A stretch of DNA of 64,000 nucleotides, taken from Paracoccaceae bacterium. Lineage in GTDB: Bacteria; Pseudomonadota; Alphaproteobacteria; Rhodobacterales; Rhodobacteraceae. Both the position numbers and the translations under genes were made by a program. This document shows positions 47,617-56,155 of the stretch, in pieces. Where the stretch lies: the NCBI GenBank assembly GCA_013003075.1, contig JABDLJ010000027.1, forward strand, positions 1 through 64,000, read 5' to 3'. Under the pieces are notes generated by a model that saw only the letters and a list, made by a program, of their open reading frames with translations, was not told where the DNA came from and did no database searches. Positions within the stretch are counted from its first letter, which is position 1; each line of letters begins with the position of its first letter.

Positions 47617-48195
47617 ATGCAAGGGATATTCAACAAGGCGTTTCAGATGTTTCTGACCTCTGTCTACGGGCAGGCGTCATGGGATGCGGTGGTGGTGTCC
47701 GCCGGCATGCGGCAGGGCGATTTCGAGCCGATGCTGCGCTACGCGCCCGCGCATTCCGAAGCGATCATCAAGGCCGCCGCCGAACACCTGGAGCGGTCTG
47801 CCGAGGGCTTGCTGGAAGACATGGGCACGCATCTGGTGGCGCATCGCGACATGGAAAGCCTGCGCCGGCTTTTGCGTTTCAGCGGGGTCAGTTACGTCGA
47901 TTTCCTCAATTCGCTGGATGAGCTTCCGGGGCGTGCGCGCCTGGCGCTTGACGATGACGTTCTGCCGCATTTCGTCGTCGAAGAGGCGGCGGACGGCTAT
48001 TACTACCTGACGTTCGAGGATGGGCCGGACTGGCTCTACCCGCTGATGATCGGCGTGCTGCGCGGCATGGCGGACGACTACGGGGCGCTGGTCACGGTCG
48101 AAATGCAGACCGGCGAGAGCAGCGAGAAGCGGCTTGAAATCTTGATTTTCGATGCAAACTTCAGCATCGGCAAAGCCTTCGATCTGGCAAGCTAG
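47617..48195 (+). CDS. H-NOX (HNOB) fold protein lacking haem-binding residues
   Basis: 192 residues with the full haem-NO-binding fold (MQGIFNKAFQMFLTSVYGQASWDAVV at the N-terminus in shortened comparison; FLNSLDELP, VLPHFVVEE and LMIGVLRGMA in the haem half). The expected proximal histidine (H105 of sGC beta1) is P104. The YxSxR porphyrin-propionate motif reads F133-E-D-G-P137. The fold is therefore kept but haem ligation should be lost. The gene lies 12 nt before an HNOBA-GGDEF cyclase, the usual output partner. It likely senses something other than haem-bound NO, or acts as a structural partner. Confidence 0.85.
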   Translation: MQGIFNKAFQMFLTSVYGQASWDAVVVSAGMRQGDFEPMLRYAPAHSEAIIKAAAEHLERSAEGLLEDMGTHLVAHRDMESLRRLLRFSGVSYVDFLNSLDELPGRARLALDDDVLPHFVVEEAADGYYYLTFEDGPDWLYPLMIGVLRGMADDYGALVTVEMQTGESSEKRLEILIFDANFSIGKAFDLAS

Positions 48196-48207
48196 GAGGG
48201 CGCTGGC

Positions 48208-49224
48208 GTGATCCCTTTCTCTGCAGATGCGCTGGATCGGCTGATGCCGTTGCACGTGGCGCTTGCGCCCGGCGGGCAGATCACCCATGCCGGCCCGACG
48301 CTGACGAAAATCGGCGTTGCCGAGGTGCTGGAGGGCGCTGATTTCTTCGAGGTGTTCTCGGTCGACCGCCCGGCGGGGGTGACGACGGTAGAAGGGCTTT
48401 TCGCAAAGGCCGGCCAGACGCTGAAACTGCGGCCCACCGGGCAGCTGGATGCGACATTCAAGGCGATCCTGATGCCGCTCGAGGGGGACGGCGCGGTTCT
48501 CAACCTGTCTTTCGGGATCACCATGATCGAGGCGGTCGGCAAGTTCGGCCTGACCCAATCGGATTTCGCGCCCACGGACATGACGGTCGAGATGTTGTTT
48601 CTGTCCGAGGCAAGGGCGATCGCGATGCGCGAGTGGCGCACGCTCAGCAAGCGGCTGAACGTCGAAAAACTGGAGGCAGAGGAGCAAGCCTTCACCGATC
48701 CCCTGACCGGCATCGGAAATCGGCGCGCTTTTGACCGGGATTTTAGCGAACTGGAAGCCGGGCGGCGGGTGTTTGGCCTGATCTTCGCGGATCTCGACCG
48801 GTTCAAGCCGATCAACGACACCTTCGGGCACGAGGCCGGCGACCATGTATTGAAGGAGTTCGCGCGGCTTCTGACACAGATCGCGCGGAGCGGCGACACC
48901 GTGTTCCGGCTGGGCGGAGATGAGTTTGCCATCGTTCTGCATGACCGCGCCGACGGGCTGGCGGTCAGAAGCTTGGGGCAACGCTTGCTCGACCAGTTGG
49001 ACCGGCCCGTGCGCTTTAGCGGACACGCGCTTGAAGTGCGCGCCAGCCTTGGCGCCACGACATCGCTGCTTTATGCCGTGCCGGATCAGGATGCGATGTC
49101 CAGGGACGCCGATGCCGCGCTTTATTCGGCCAAGAACGCCGGCCGCAATGCCCTTTCGATCATGACCGAAAACGGCATCCGCACGTATCCGGCCTCGGCT
49201 GGCGCGGCCCAATCGGCTAACTAG
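48208..49224 (+). CDS. Diguanylate cyclase with HNOBA domain
   Basis: 338 residues. The N-terminal 150 residues match the HNOBA domain that sits beside H-NOX in soluble guanylate cyclases (HVALAPGGQITHAGPTL, LTQSDFAPTDMTVEMLFLSEA). A signalling helix leads into the GGDEF domain: GGDEF at residues 236-240 and an RSGD I-site five residues before, so it should make c-di-GMP. It starts 12 nt after the H-NOX-like gene. The H-NOX partner appears haem-less, so the input signal is unclear. Confidence 0.92.
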   Translation: MIPFSADALDRLMPLHVALAPGGQITHAGPTLTKIGVAEVLEGADFFEVFSVDRPAGVTTVEGLFAKAGQTLKLRPTGQLDATFKAILMPLEGDGAVLNLSFGITMIEAVGKFGLTQSDFAPTDMTVEMLFLSEARAIAMREWRTLSKRLNVEKLEAEEQAFTDPLTGIGNRRAFDRDFSELEAGRRVFGLIFADLDRFKPINDTFGHEAGDHVLKEFARLLTQIARSGDTVFRLGGDEFAIVLHDRADGLAVRSLGQRLLDQLDRPVRFSGHALEVRASLGATTSLLYAVPDQDAMSRDADAALYSAKNAGRNALSIMTENGIRTYPASAGAAQSAN

Positions 49225-49380
49225 CGCGAGGGGGCCGTGGGCCCGCATCTTCGGTTTGCCGTGCCGCCTCGGCCCGCTATCTCTTTGATCGAGGGCGCGG
49301 ACGGGGCTAAGCTTACACCTCAAGGCGCAGCTTGATGAGGAAGAAATGCCGAACCACACCGCAGACCGGACGCGGCCGCG

Positions 49381-50385
49381 ATGAGTGGGCTTCTTGCATT
49401 GCTCGATGACATCGCCGCGCTTGCGCGCATCGCGGCGGTGCAGCTTGACGATGTGGCCGGCCAGGCGGCCAAAGTGTCGGCGAAGGTCGCCTCCGGGGTG
49501 GTCGATGACGCGGTAAAGGCCGGCACCAAGGCGGCCGGCGTCGTGATCGACGATGCGGCGGTGACGCCGAAATACGTGCACGGGCTGCCGGCGGCGCGCG
49601 AGCTGCCCATCGTGTGGAAGATCGCCCGCGGCTCGTTCTTCAACAAGCTGGTGATCCTGCTTCCCGCCGCGCTGGTTCTCAACGTTCTGGCGCCGTGGCT
49701 TCTGACGCCGCTCTTGATGCTGGGCGGGGCCTATTTATGCTTCGAGGGCGCCGAAAAGATCATCCATATCTTCGCCCATGACGAACATGCGATCCCGAAG
49801 GAGACGCCGCTCGACGCAGCGCACCTGGAGCGCGAGCGCGTCGCCGGCGCGATCAAGACCGACTTCATCCTGTCGGCCGAGATCATGACGATCACGCTGG
49901 CCGCAATCGAGACCGACAGCCGCGTGACCGAGGCGCTTGTGCTGGCGGTTGTGGCGATCGGGATCACCGCGTTGGTCTACGGCTCGGTCGCGCTGTTGGT
50001 GAAGGCCGACGATATCGGACTGAAGCTGAGCCAGATCGGGCGGCTTGGCGCAACGCGCGCGCTGGGCCGGGGGATCGTGAGGGCCATGCCGGGGTTCATG
50101 ACACTGATATCGGCAGTGGGAACGGCGGCCATGCTGTGGGTCGGAGGCTCTATCATCGTGCACGGGCTGGAGGCGTTCGGCGTCACCGGGCCGGGGCACC
50201 TGATCCACGATGCCGCCGTCGCCGGAGCGCATGCGTTCGGGCGCGCCGAGGCGTTCGCCGAGTGGGCCATCACCGCGGCGATGGACGGTATCCTGGGCCT
50301 CGGGATCGGGCTTTTGTCGGTGCCCGTCGTCACGCGGATCTTGGTCCCTATCCTGACGGCGCTGCGCCCTGCGAAGTCCGGTTAG
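49381..50385 (+). CDS. DUF808 (YedI-like) membrane protein
   Basis: 334 residues of the DUF808 family. The N-terminus MSGLLALLDDIAALARIAAVQLDDVA is characteristic in part (LLALLDDIA), followed by GGAYLCFEGAEKI and about five hydrophobic segments. Annotated elsewhere as YedI; function unknown. It is the last clearly intact gene before the decaying region. Confidence 0.9.
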   Translation: MSGLLALLDDIAALARIAAVQLDDVAGQAAKVSAKVASGVVDDAVKAGTKAAGVVIDDAAVTPKYVHGLPAARELPIVWKIARGSFFNKLVILLPAALVLNVLAPWLLTPLLMLGGAYLCFEGAEKIIHIFAHDEHAIPKETPLDAAHLERERVAGAIKTDFILSAEIMTITLAAIETDSRVTEALVLAVVAIGITALVYGSVALLVKADDIGLKLSQIGRLGATRALGRGIVRAMPGFMTLISAVGTAAMLWVGGSIIVHGLEAFGVTGPGHLIHDAAVAGAHAFGRAEAFAEWAITAAMDGILGLGIGLLSVPVVTRILVPILTALRPAKSG

Positions 50386-50582
50386 GCGCCGGGCGCGGAT
50401 CGAAAATTTATACTTCGCCTCTGGATTGGGTCTGTCATGCCGGAACCTCCGCGGGGCAGGACGCGGAAGGATTTCTTTTGTCCATAAAAGCGAAATTAAA
50501 ACAATAAGTTGGGTTTTGCAGCGCTTGGGTTTGCCGAAGTCCATTAAATTGCACCTTGCGAAGAATATCGATGTTATTTTGA

Positions 50583-51411
50583 ATGGACCCCTGCATCATC
50601 CGGCCAAGCGACAGCAATTCGACCAGTGCCGGCTCTGCCACGCAGCGCACCTATTTCGCCATTCGCCGGATGATCGTGTTGGGCGACATCAAACCGGCGG
50701 AAAAGCTTAAGATCGAGGAGTTGCGGACGCGGCTGGATATCGGCGCCTCGCCGATCCGCGAGGCGCTTGGCCTTCTCACTTCAGAGCATCTGGTCGAGCG
50801 GAACGACCGGCGCGGGTTTTGCGCGGCGCCGACCAGCGGCAAGACCTTCCAAGAGATCCTGGAGCTGCGCTGCGAGCTTGAGGAAACGGCCCTGCGCAAG
50901 AGCATCGCGAATGCCACCGAGCCCTGGGAGGAAGCGGTGGTCCTGGCGCATCACCGCATGGTGCAGGTGCGCAAGGCGGGCGCCGAGGATTTCGAAGGCA
51001 AGCACAAGCCCTTCCACCTTGCCTTGCTGGCCAATTGCGATGCCCCGATCCTGCTTCGGTTCTGCTCGCAGCTTTACGATCTGAAAATTCGCTATCGCTA
51101 TCTTGCGGGACACGCGCTCAACTACCGCAAGCGCGATGTGGACAAAGAGCACCTCGAGATCATGGATTGCGCGGGATGTCGATGCGGCGTCAGAAGGGCT
51201 TTTGAGCCATTATCGCCGGACCGGGGCATTCCTGGCCGGGTTGGTCGAGGACTTGGCGACCGTCCAGCCGCCCTCGCGCAGCAGCGGCAGGTCGAACTCG
51301 ATCAGAAGACAGGGCGCGCGGCCTGGGATCGGTGTCCGCAGCCATGTAGGCCAGGAAACGTCGGTAATCCTGTCCTTCGTCACGTTTCGCATCGGGTGGC
51401 TTTCCAGTTGA
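50583..51411 (+). pseudogene. GntR/FadR-type regulator, frameshifted
   Basis: The first 195 residues read as a normal GntR regulator: winged helix with VLGDIKPAEKLKIEELRTRL and ASPIREALGLL, then an FCD-type effector domain (LELRCELEETAL). At about 51165, after KEHLEIMD, the frame is lost. The family's last helix (ARDVDAASEGLLSHYRRTGAFL) continues in another frame from about 51167, which points to a small deletion. It opens the decaying locus and probably controlled it, as MatR-type regulators control malonate genes. Confidence 0.82.
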
Positions 51412-51436
51412 GGATGGCAAGGCTGAGGGCCGGGAG

Positions 51437-52588
51437 CTAGATAAGTGACAGCAGGACCGCCAGCATGACGCCGGCAAAGGGCAGGGCGCCCAGAAACACG
51501 TCCTTGAGCGCGATCCGGTCATCGTTGAGCGTGGCCTTGATGACAAAGCAGGATATTCCATGCGGCGGCGTCAGAAAGCCGATTTCCGCGCCGACGACGG
51601 TGACGATACCGAACCAGACCAGCGACATGCCCATCGGCTGGACCAGCGGCAGAAAAAGCGGCACCACGATCAGGATGATCGAGGCGGTGTCGAGAAGCGT
51701 GCCCAGAGACAGCATCGGCGCGACATACATCGGTATGATCGGCCAGAAACCAGCCTGGTTGCCGGTCAGGATCTCGCCCAGCTGATTGGGCAGGCCGGCA
51801 AGGCCCAACATCCGGCTATGGATCGAGGCGGCGGTGATCGGGAACAGGATGGTCGCGGTGATGTGCCCGGTCTCTGGCAGCGCGTCCCGGAAGTCGCGCA
51901 GCGACATCCTGCGGCGCGTGACCGCGATCACCAGTCCGGCCAGAGCGCCGGCTTCCACCTGTGTGAGCCAGCCGGTATGGATGTCGCCCAGAACGATGCC
52001 GATCAGCGCGATCGTAGGCAGGGTCTTGGAAGCGATCTCGGCCCGGGGCAGGGCCACGTAATCGTCCGCGGGCCGTCCTCTGACGAAGGCGGGATAAAAC
52101 CGGCCCATCGCCCAGATCGCGGCGATATAGGCCATCGGCAGCATCAGCCCCCGCACGAGGCCGGCGAGGAACATGTCGCCCACAGATTGCTCGGCCATGA
52201 AGGAATAGATGATCGGCATGGCGCTGTGCGGGATGATCATGCCGAGCACCGACGAGCCGGCGACCACGCCGACCGCAAAGCGTGGATTGTAGCCCAAGTG
52301 CATCATCGTCGGGACCGAGACCTTCAAGAACACCGAGGCCGACGCGATCGAAGAGCCGGTGACCGCGGCAAAGCTGGCGTTGGCCCCGACGGCGGCCATG
52401 CCGATCCCGCCCTTCACACGGCGAAAACCGCTCGACATCAGGCCGTAGTTGTATGCGCCCAGCCCTGGCTTCGATACGATAAGCCCCATGAATGCGAAGA
52501 GCGGCACCGCGGCGAACGTGTATTCCATCACGCTGTCGCCCACCGCGATTCTCAACAGGTTCACCGCCGGATCGCAATTGTCCCGCAC
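51437..52588 (-). CDS. TRAP transporter large permease (DctM-type), N-terminus eroded
   Basis: 383 residues with about eleven hydrophobic helices of the DctM family (VPLFAFMGLIVSKPG, GMIIPHSAMPIIYSF, FLTPPHGISCFVIKA). The usual length is about 425. The homologous reading continues upstream of the GTG at 52588 to about 52654 (IPISVYIPIALATVSF), where a CTG stands in the place of an initiator, so the original start seems lost. It transported a carboxylate together with the broken DctP/DctQ genes next to it, so it is probably non-functional. Confidence 0.8.
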   Translation of the reverse strand: MRDNCDPAVNLLRIAVGDSVMEYTFAAVPLFAFMGLIVSKPGLGAYNYGLMSSGFRRVKGGIGMAAVGANASFAAVTGSSIASASVFLKVSVPTMMHLGYNPRFAVGVVAGSSVLGMIIPHSAMPIIYSFMAEQSVGDMFLAGLVRGLMLPMAYIAAIWAMGRFYPAFVRGRPADDYVALPRAEIASKTLPTIALIGIVLGDIHTGWLTQVEAGALAGLVIAVTRRRMSLRDFRDALPETGHITATILFPITAASIHSRMLGLAGLPNQLGEILTGNQAGFWPIIPMYVAPMLSLGTLLDTASIILIVVPLFLPLVQPMGMSLVWFGIVTVVGAEIGFLTPPHGISCFVIKATLNDDRIALKDVFLGALPFAGVMLAVLLSLI

Positions 52589-52689
52589 CAGCCAGATCGA
52601 GACGAACGATACGGTGGCCAGCGCGATCGGGATGTAGACACTGATAGGGATCAGCCGGATGATCGCGATGACCCAGACCGTGCCGATTT

Positions 52690-53488
52690 CGATGGCCTCA
52701 TTGCGGACTGTACGATCCCGATTTGCTGAAGACCTTCATCGGGAGGATCAGGGTGCAGGGCGCGGCACTGAGAAAGATCGTCAGCTTGACCGGCCGCCAT
52801 GGCGACCCGCGCCATGATGACGAAGGACAGCGCATTGACCGCCCTGCGCAGCATCCGCGCCAGGTCCTGAAAAACGGCCGCAGCGCAAGATCATCAGCCC
52901 CTCAAAGCGCGTATGGCGGTTGACGCGCACCACGCCCGCAAGCTGCAGAAAGACGATCAGCACCATCGAGAACTGAGAAACCTCCACCGTGCCCCGGAAG
53001 GGCTGGTTGAACACGCCGCGCGCGAAGATTTCATAGTTCACGATCGCGACCACGCCGAGAACGACAAGCGTTCCTGCAATGTTGGCCCCGATCGCGATCT
53101 CGTCGACCGCCCCGGCCACCGCGCGGGCATCGGGCGCCACGAACGGCGTCACCGCCGAGATGGCCTGGCTTGGCAGCTTGCAGGAGTGGAAGATCGTCGT
53201 CACGATGCCGATGTCGCCGAGGCCAAGCTCGATCCCCTCAAGCACGCCCTTTGGCTTGACGACCGAGCCGCCATGAGTTTCCTGCCACTCGATCCCGTAA
53301 TTGCCGGTCTCGGCCAGCCGCTTGTCGACTTCGGGAATGAAAAAGTCGGTAAACCCCGTCACCCAAAGCGCCCGAGCCGGGTGGCCATCGATCACGACGG
53401 CCTTGATCGTTTCGGTCCCAAATGACGGTGCCGCCGTCAAAGTGGCGGCGGTCAGGCCCGCAGCCGGGGTTGTGATCCAGTGTTTTAT
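52690..53488 (-). pseudogene. Fused DctP-DctQ TRAP remnant
   Basis: One open frame joins the N-terminal third of a DctP substrate-binding protein (signal-like start, FGTETIKAVVIDGHPARALW to FVAPDARAVAGAVDEI) directly to a DctQ small permease (ANIAGTLVVLGVVAIVNYEIFARG, VSQFSMVLIVFLQL). This needs an in-frame deletion of about 220 codons. The expected DctP start is ATA at 53488, right after GGGAGGA. At about 52870, a run of T residues on the coding strand marks a frameshift, after which DctQ continues in other frames. Non-functional. Confidence 0.82.
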
Positions 53489-53552
53489 CGTGTCCTCCCT
53501 TACGGTCTTTTTGGGCTGGACGGGCTAGGATGCCGCCGTCCAGACAGTAGTT

Positions 53553-54002
53553 CAACTTGGTGCCGCCGGGCTCGAAGAGCCTGAAGAGCGGGCAGAATTT
53601 CGCGATCTCGGTCTCGGTCTCGGTCGCTGTCTCGGCGCGGTCTAGGTCGGCTTGCGAGGCCGGCCCGCCGGGACGAACCTGCAGCTAGATCGACTGGAAC
53701 GGCACGCCGATCTCTTCGGACAGCGTCACGCCGCGGCGGTCGAAGGCGCAGAAGGCCACGATCGCCCGGGTTGCGATGTCGATGCCCGGGGCCCTGGCGC
53801 ATTTGTGGCCGATCACGTTGGTGCAGCCGATCAGGGTGGCCAGCGCGGTATCGGTCGGCGTCGGGCCAGTGTTGCCGCCGCCGCGCGCGATGGGCTCGTC
53901 GATGGCGAAACTCAGATCACGGATGGCGATGCTGCCGAGCGAATGGTGTGGGCAATCGGCCTCGGCCTTCAGCGTCACGGTGGTATTCGTATTGATTGCC
54001 AT
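53553..54002 (-). pseudogene. OsmC-family protein with premature amber
   Basis: The frame from ATG 54002 gives an OsmC/Ohr-like start (TVTLKAEADCPHHSLG, PTDTALATLIGCTNVIGHKC), but an in-frame TAG at 53685-53687 stops it at residue about 105. The same frame continues beyond it with the C-terminal part (EIAKFCPLFRLFEPGGTKL). A short hexanucleotide repeat encodes a TETETE stretch near 53620. OsmC proteins reduce organic peroxides; the second catalytic cysteine would be in the lost part. Likely inactive. Confidence 0.75.
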
Positions 54003-54007
54003 GCGCG

Positions 54008-54665
54008 TCAGATCGCCTTGCAGACGTCATCGAAGGAAAAGCGCGGCGGCGTTGGGAAGATCGCGGTTTCGCCGGCGTAGCCGATGTTGCACGGACAATT
54101 CGACCGCCAGCCGTCTTCGGAATACTTCTCGTCCACGGTCTTGTTGGAAGACCCCGACATCGCGCCGACATCGAGGCCAAGCGCGCGGGCGCCGATCATG
54201 AAATGGGCGCCCGGCAGCGCGGAAATGCGGTGTGCGGTGTCGTGAGTGTAATCGGGTTTTCCGTCAAAGAGTGGCTTGCGATCCTGATGTGGGAAAAGGA
54301 AGATCCAGCCGCTGCCAGAACTGCGAATCCCAGGCGATGATCGCGGTCATCGGCGTCGCCGCCATCTTGTCGGCATTCCTGGCCTAGAGCGATTTTGCAG
54401 GCCGCGCCTTGGCTTCGGCGCTGCGCACGAAGACATTGCGCGCGGGGCAGGAATTCATGCTGGTGGGGTCCGCGATCGTGATCTCTTAGATCGCCTGCAG
54501 CGTCTCGTCCGAAAAGGGCCGGTCGGTTCAGGCGGAATGCGGGCGTGCATCGCGAAGGATCAGGTCGATCGCATCTTCCGAAAGCCGCGAGATCCGGCCG
54601 CGCAGGGCGCGCACCGCCTCTTGCGCGTCAAGCCGGGGATCTTTGCTGCCGTCAGGCGGTGCCAT
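54008..54665 (-). pseudogene. Nitroreductase / malonic semialdehyde reductase (RutE-like), multiply broken
   Basis: Starting at ATG 54665 the frame shows the RutE-like pattern ISRLSEDAIDLILRDARPHSA, then stops: TGA where tryptophan is expected, TAA where tyrosine is expected (QAI-stop-EI), TAG after AKSL. A -1 frameshift at about 54290 follows, and the C-terminal half (FPHQDRKPLFDGKPDYTH, ARALGLDVGAMSG, SEDGWRSNCPCNIGYAG) continues in the other frame. The ATG shares a base with the FAH gene stop. Clearly dead. Confidence 0.82.
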
Positions 54666-55543
54666 CACTCGGCCGCGGTCTTCGGCATGTCCGCCTCGTC
54701 GACGATGGGGCTGGAGCAGACCCCGATCTTCTCGATCTCGATATCGACCACCTCGCCGGGGCGCAGCCAGCGCGGAGGCTTTCGGGCATGACCGACGCCC
54801 GGCGGTGTGCCAAGCGCGATGAAGTCGCCGGGCTCCAGCGTGGTGTATTCAGAGATCGTCGCGATGATCTTGGCCGCCGACCAGATCATGTTCGACGTGT
54901 TGGAGCTTTGCAGAACCTCATCGCCGACCCGGCTTTCGATCTTCAGCCCCGCCGCGCCCGCGGGCAATTCATCGGGCGTGACGACGACCGGCCCGATCGC
55001 GCCGGTGTTGTCGAAGTTCTTGCCAGGTGTCCACTGGTGGGTCTTGCGCTGGTAGTCGCGCACCGATCCATCGTTGAAGGTGGTGTAGCCGAAGACATGG
55101 GCCAGCGCCTCGTCTTCTTGGATGTGGCGGCCGCCGGTGCCGATGATCAGCATCAACTCGGCCTCGTAGTCGAGCTGCTCTGAGCAGCTTGGCCGCACCA
55201 TCGGCGCGCCGGCGGGCATGACCGATTTGCGCCCGCGCATGAAAAGCGCCGGGTAGTCGGGGATCTCGTAGCCGCCTTCCTTGATATGATCGACATAATT
55301 GAGACCAAGGCAGATGATCGTACCGGGCCGCGCCAGGGGCAGGGCGGGCGTGATGGTATTTGTACTCACAGGCGGGCCAAGGTCGGTGGCGGCCTGCACC
55401 TCGTCCATCAGCTTCGGCGTTTCGATCAGCGCTGCAAGATCCGGCCCGACGCCGGCAAAGCGCGCGGTCAGGTCGAACCCCTGGCCCTCTTTGACAAGGT
55501 AGACCGCTTGCGCGCCATCGGCGCGTCCCACCATGAAACGCAT
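54665..55543 (-). CDS. Fumarylacetoacetate hydrolase-family protein
   Basis: 292 residues from ATG 55543 (GGGAGA upstream). The FAH fold catalyses hydration or C-C cleavage of 2-oxo acids; relatives include 2-hydroxyhepta-2,4-diene-dioate isomerases and fumarylpyruvate hydrolases. Metal-binding and family motifs are ICLGLNYVDHIKEGG, QLDYEAELMLIIG, TTFNDGSVRDYQ and GDFIALGTPPGVG. It appears intact while genes around it are broken; it may survive because it still has a use, or has not yet been hit. Confidence 0.9.
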   Translation of the reverse strand: MRFMVGRADGAQAVYLVKEGQGFDLTARFAGVGPDLAALIETPKLMDEVQAATDLGPPVSTNTITPALPLARPGTIICLGLNYVDHIKEGGYEIPDYPALFMRGRKSVMPAGAPMVRPSCSEQLDYEAELMLIIGTGGRHIQEDEALAHVFGYTTFNDGSVRDYQRKTHQWTPGKNFDNTGAIGPVVVTPDELPAGAAGLKIESRVGDEVLQSSNTSNMIWSAAKIIATISEYTTLEPGDFIALGTPPGVGHARKPPRWLRPGEVVDIEIEKIGVCSSPIVDEADMPKTAAE

Positions 55544-55676
55544 TTCGTTCTCCCGGTTGATTGGCCCCAAACTTGGGATAAACCGTACGAGTGTCAATTA
55601 AGATCGATTTTTCCAGAAGGATCAGAAAAGGCCGGATTGAGAGAGTTGCAAAGCCGAGGCCAAGGCGCGCGGGTCG

Positions 55677-56014
55677 CTGGCATTCGAGCTTTGTGCCGTG
55701 ATGTCGACGCCGGCGGGAAAGCCGGAAGACCTGAAGGCCAATCTGCCGGCGCATCTGAACGACCAGTCGCAGATGGAGCGGGACGGCAAACTTGTCTTTG
55801 CTGGTCCGATGTCTAACCAGACGGACGAGCAAATACAGGGCATGGGCCCGATCGTCTACCGCGCGGGAACCTTCGGGGAAGCCCATGCGATGGCCGAGCC
55901 CGACCCGAAGCACGCCGCCGGCGCGCGCACGTTCACGGGCGCAAATGGATGATCGATGAGGGCAGCCTGACGGTCGCGGTCGGGCTTTCCTGCCAGTCGG
56001 TCAAGCTGGGCTGA
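55677..56014 (+). pseudogene. YciI-family protein, frameshifted, start lost
   Basis: The frame from about 55680 gives a YciI-like run (LKANLPAHLNDQSQMERDGKLVFAGPM, IVYRAGTFGEAHAMAEPDPKHAAGARTFT). After that a one-base shift is needed to reach the C-terminal RKWMIDEGSLTVAVGLS and the stop at 56014. No ATG stands at the expected start (CTG at 55677). YciI proteins are small ferredoxin-like enzymes or accessory proteins. Non-functional. Confidence 0.72.
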
Positions 56015-56155
56015 CGCGCGGCACAGATGGCCCCCGGCCCCTGTCTTGGCGATATCCCGGCAACCCAGTTCGAGCAGCGTCGCTGATCGGGGAAGTTGGG
56101 CCCCGGTTGTTCAATCAAGAAGATGTGTGCGCCGGGTCCGGCCGGCCAGTGCGCG

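Noticed and set aside
51210-51392. Minus-strand fragment beginning MRNVTKDRITD, with vague resemblance to intradiol dioxygenase N-termini
   Set aside because: The similarity covers about ten residues and needs a frameshift to continue. It overlaps the tail of the broken GntR gene, so no feature is supported.
54008-54665. Stop-codon recoding in the nitroreductase-like gene
   Set aside because: All three stop codons occur in one frame, plus a frameshift, with no SECIS-like or pyrrolysine context, so ordinary decay is simpler.
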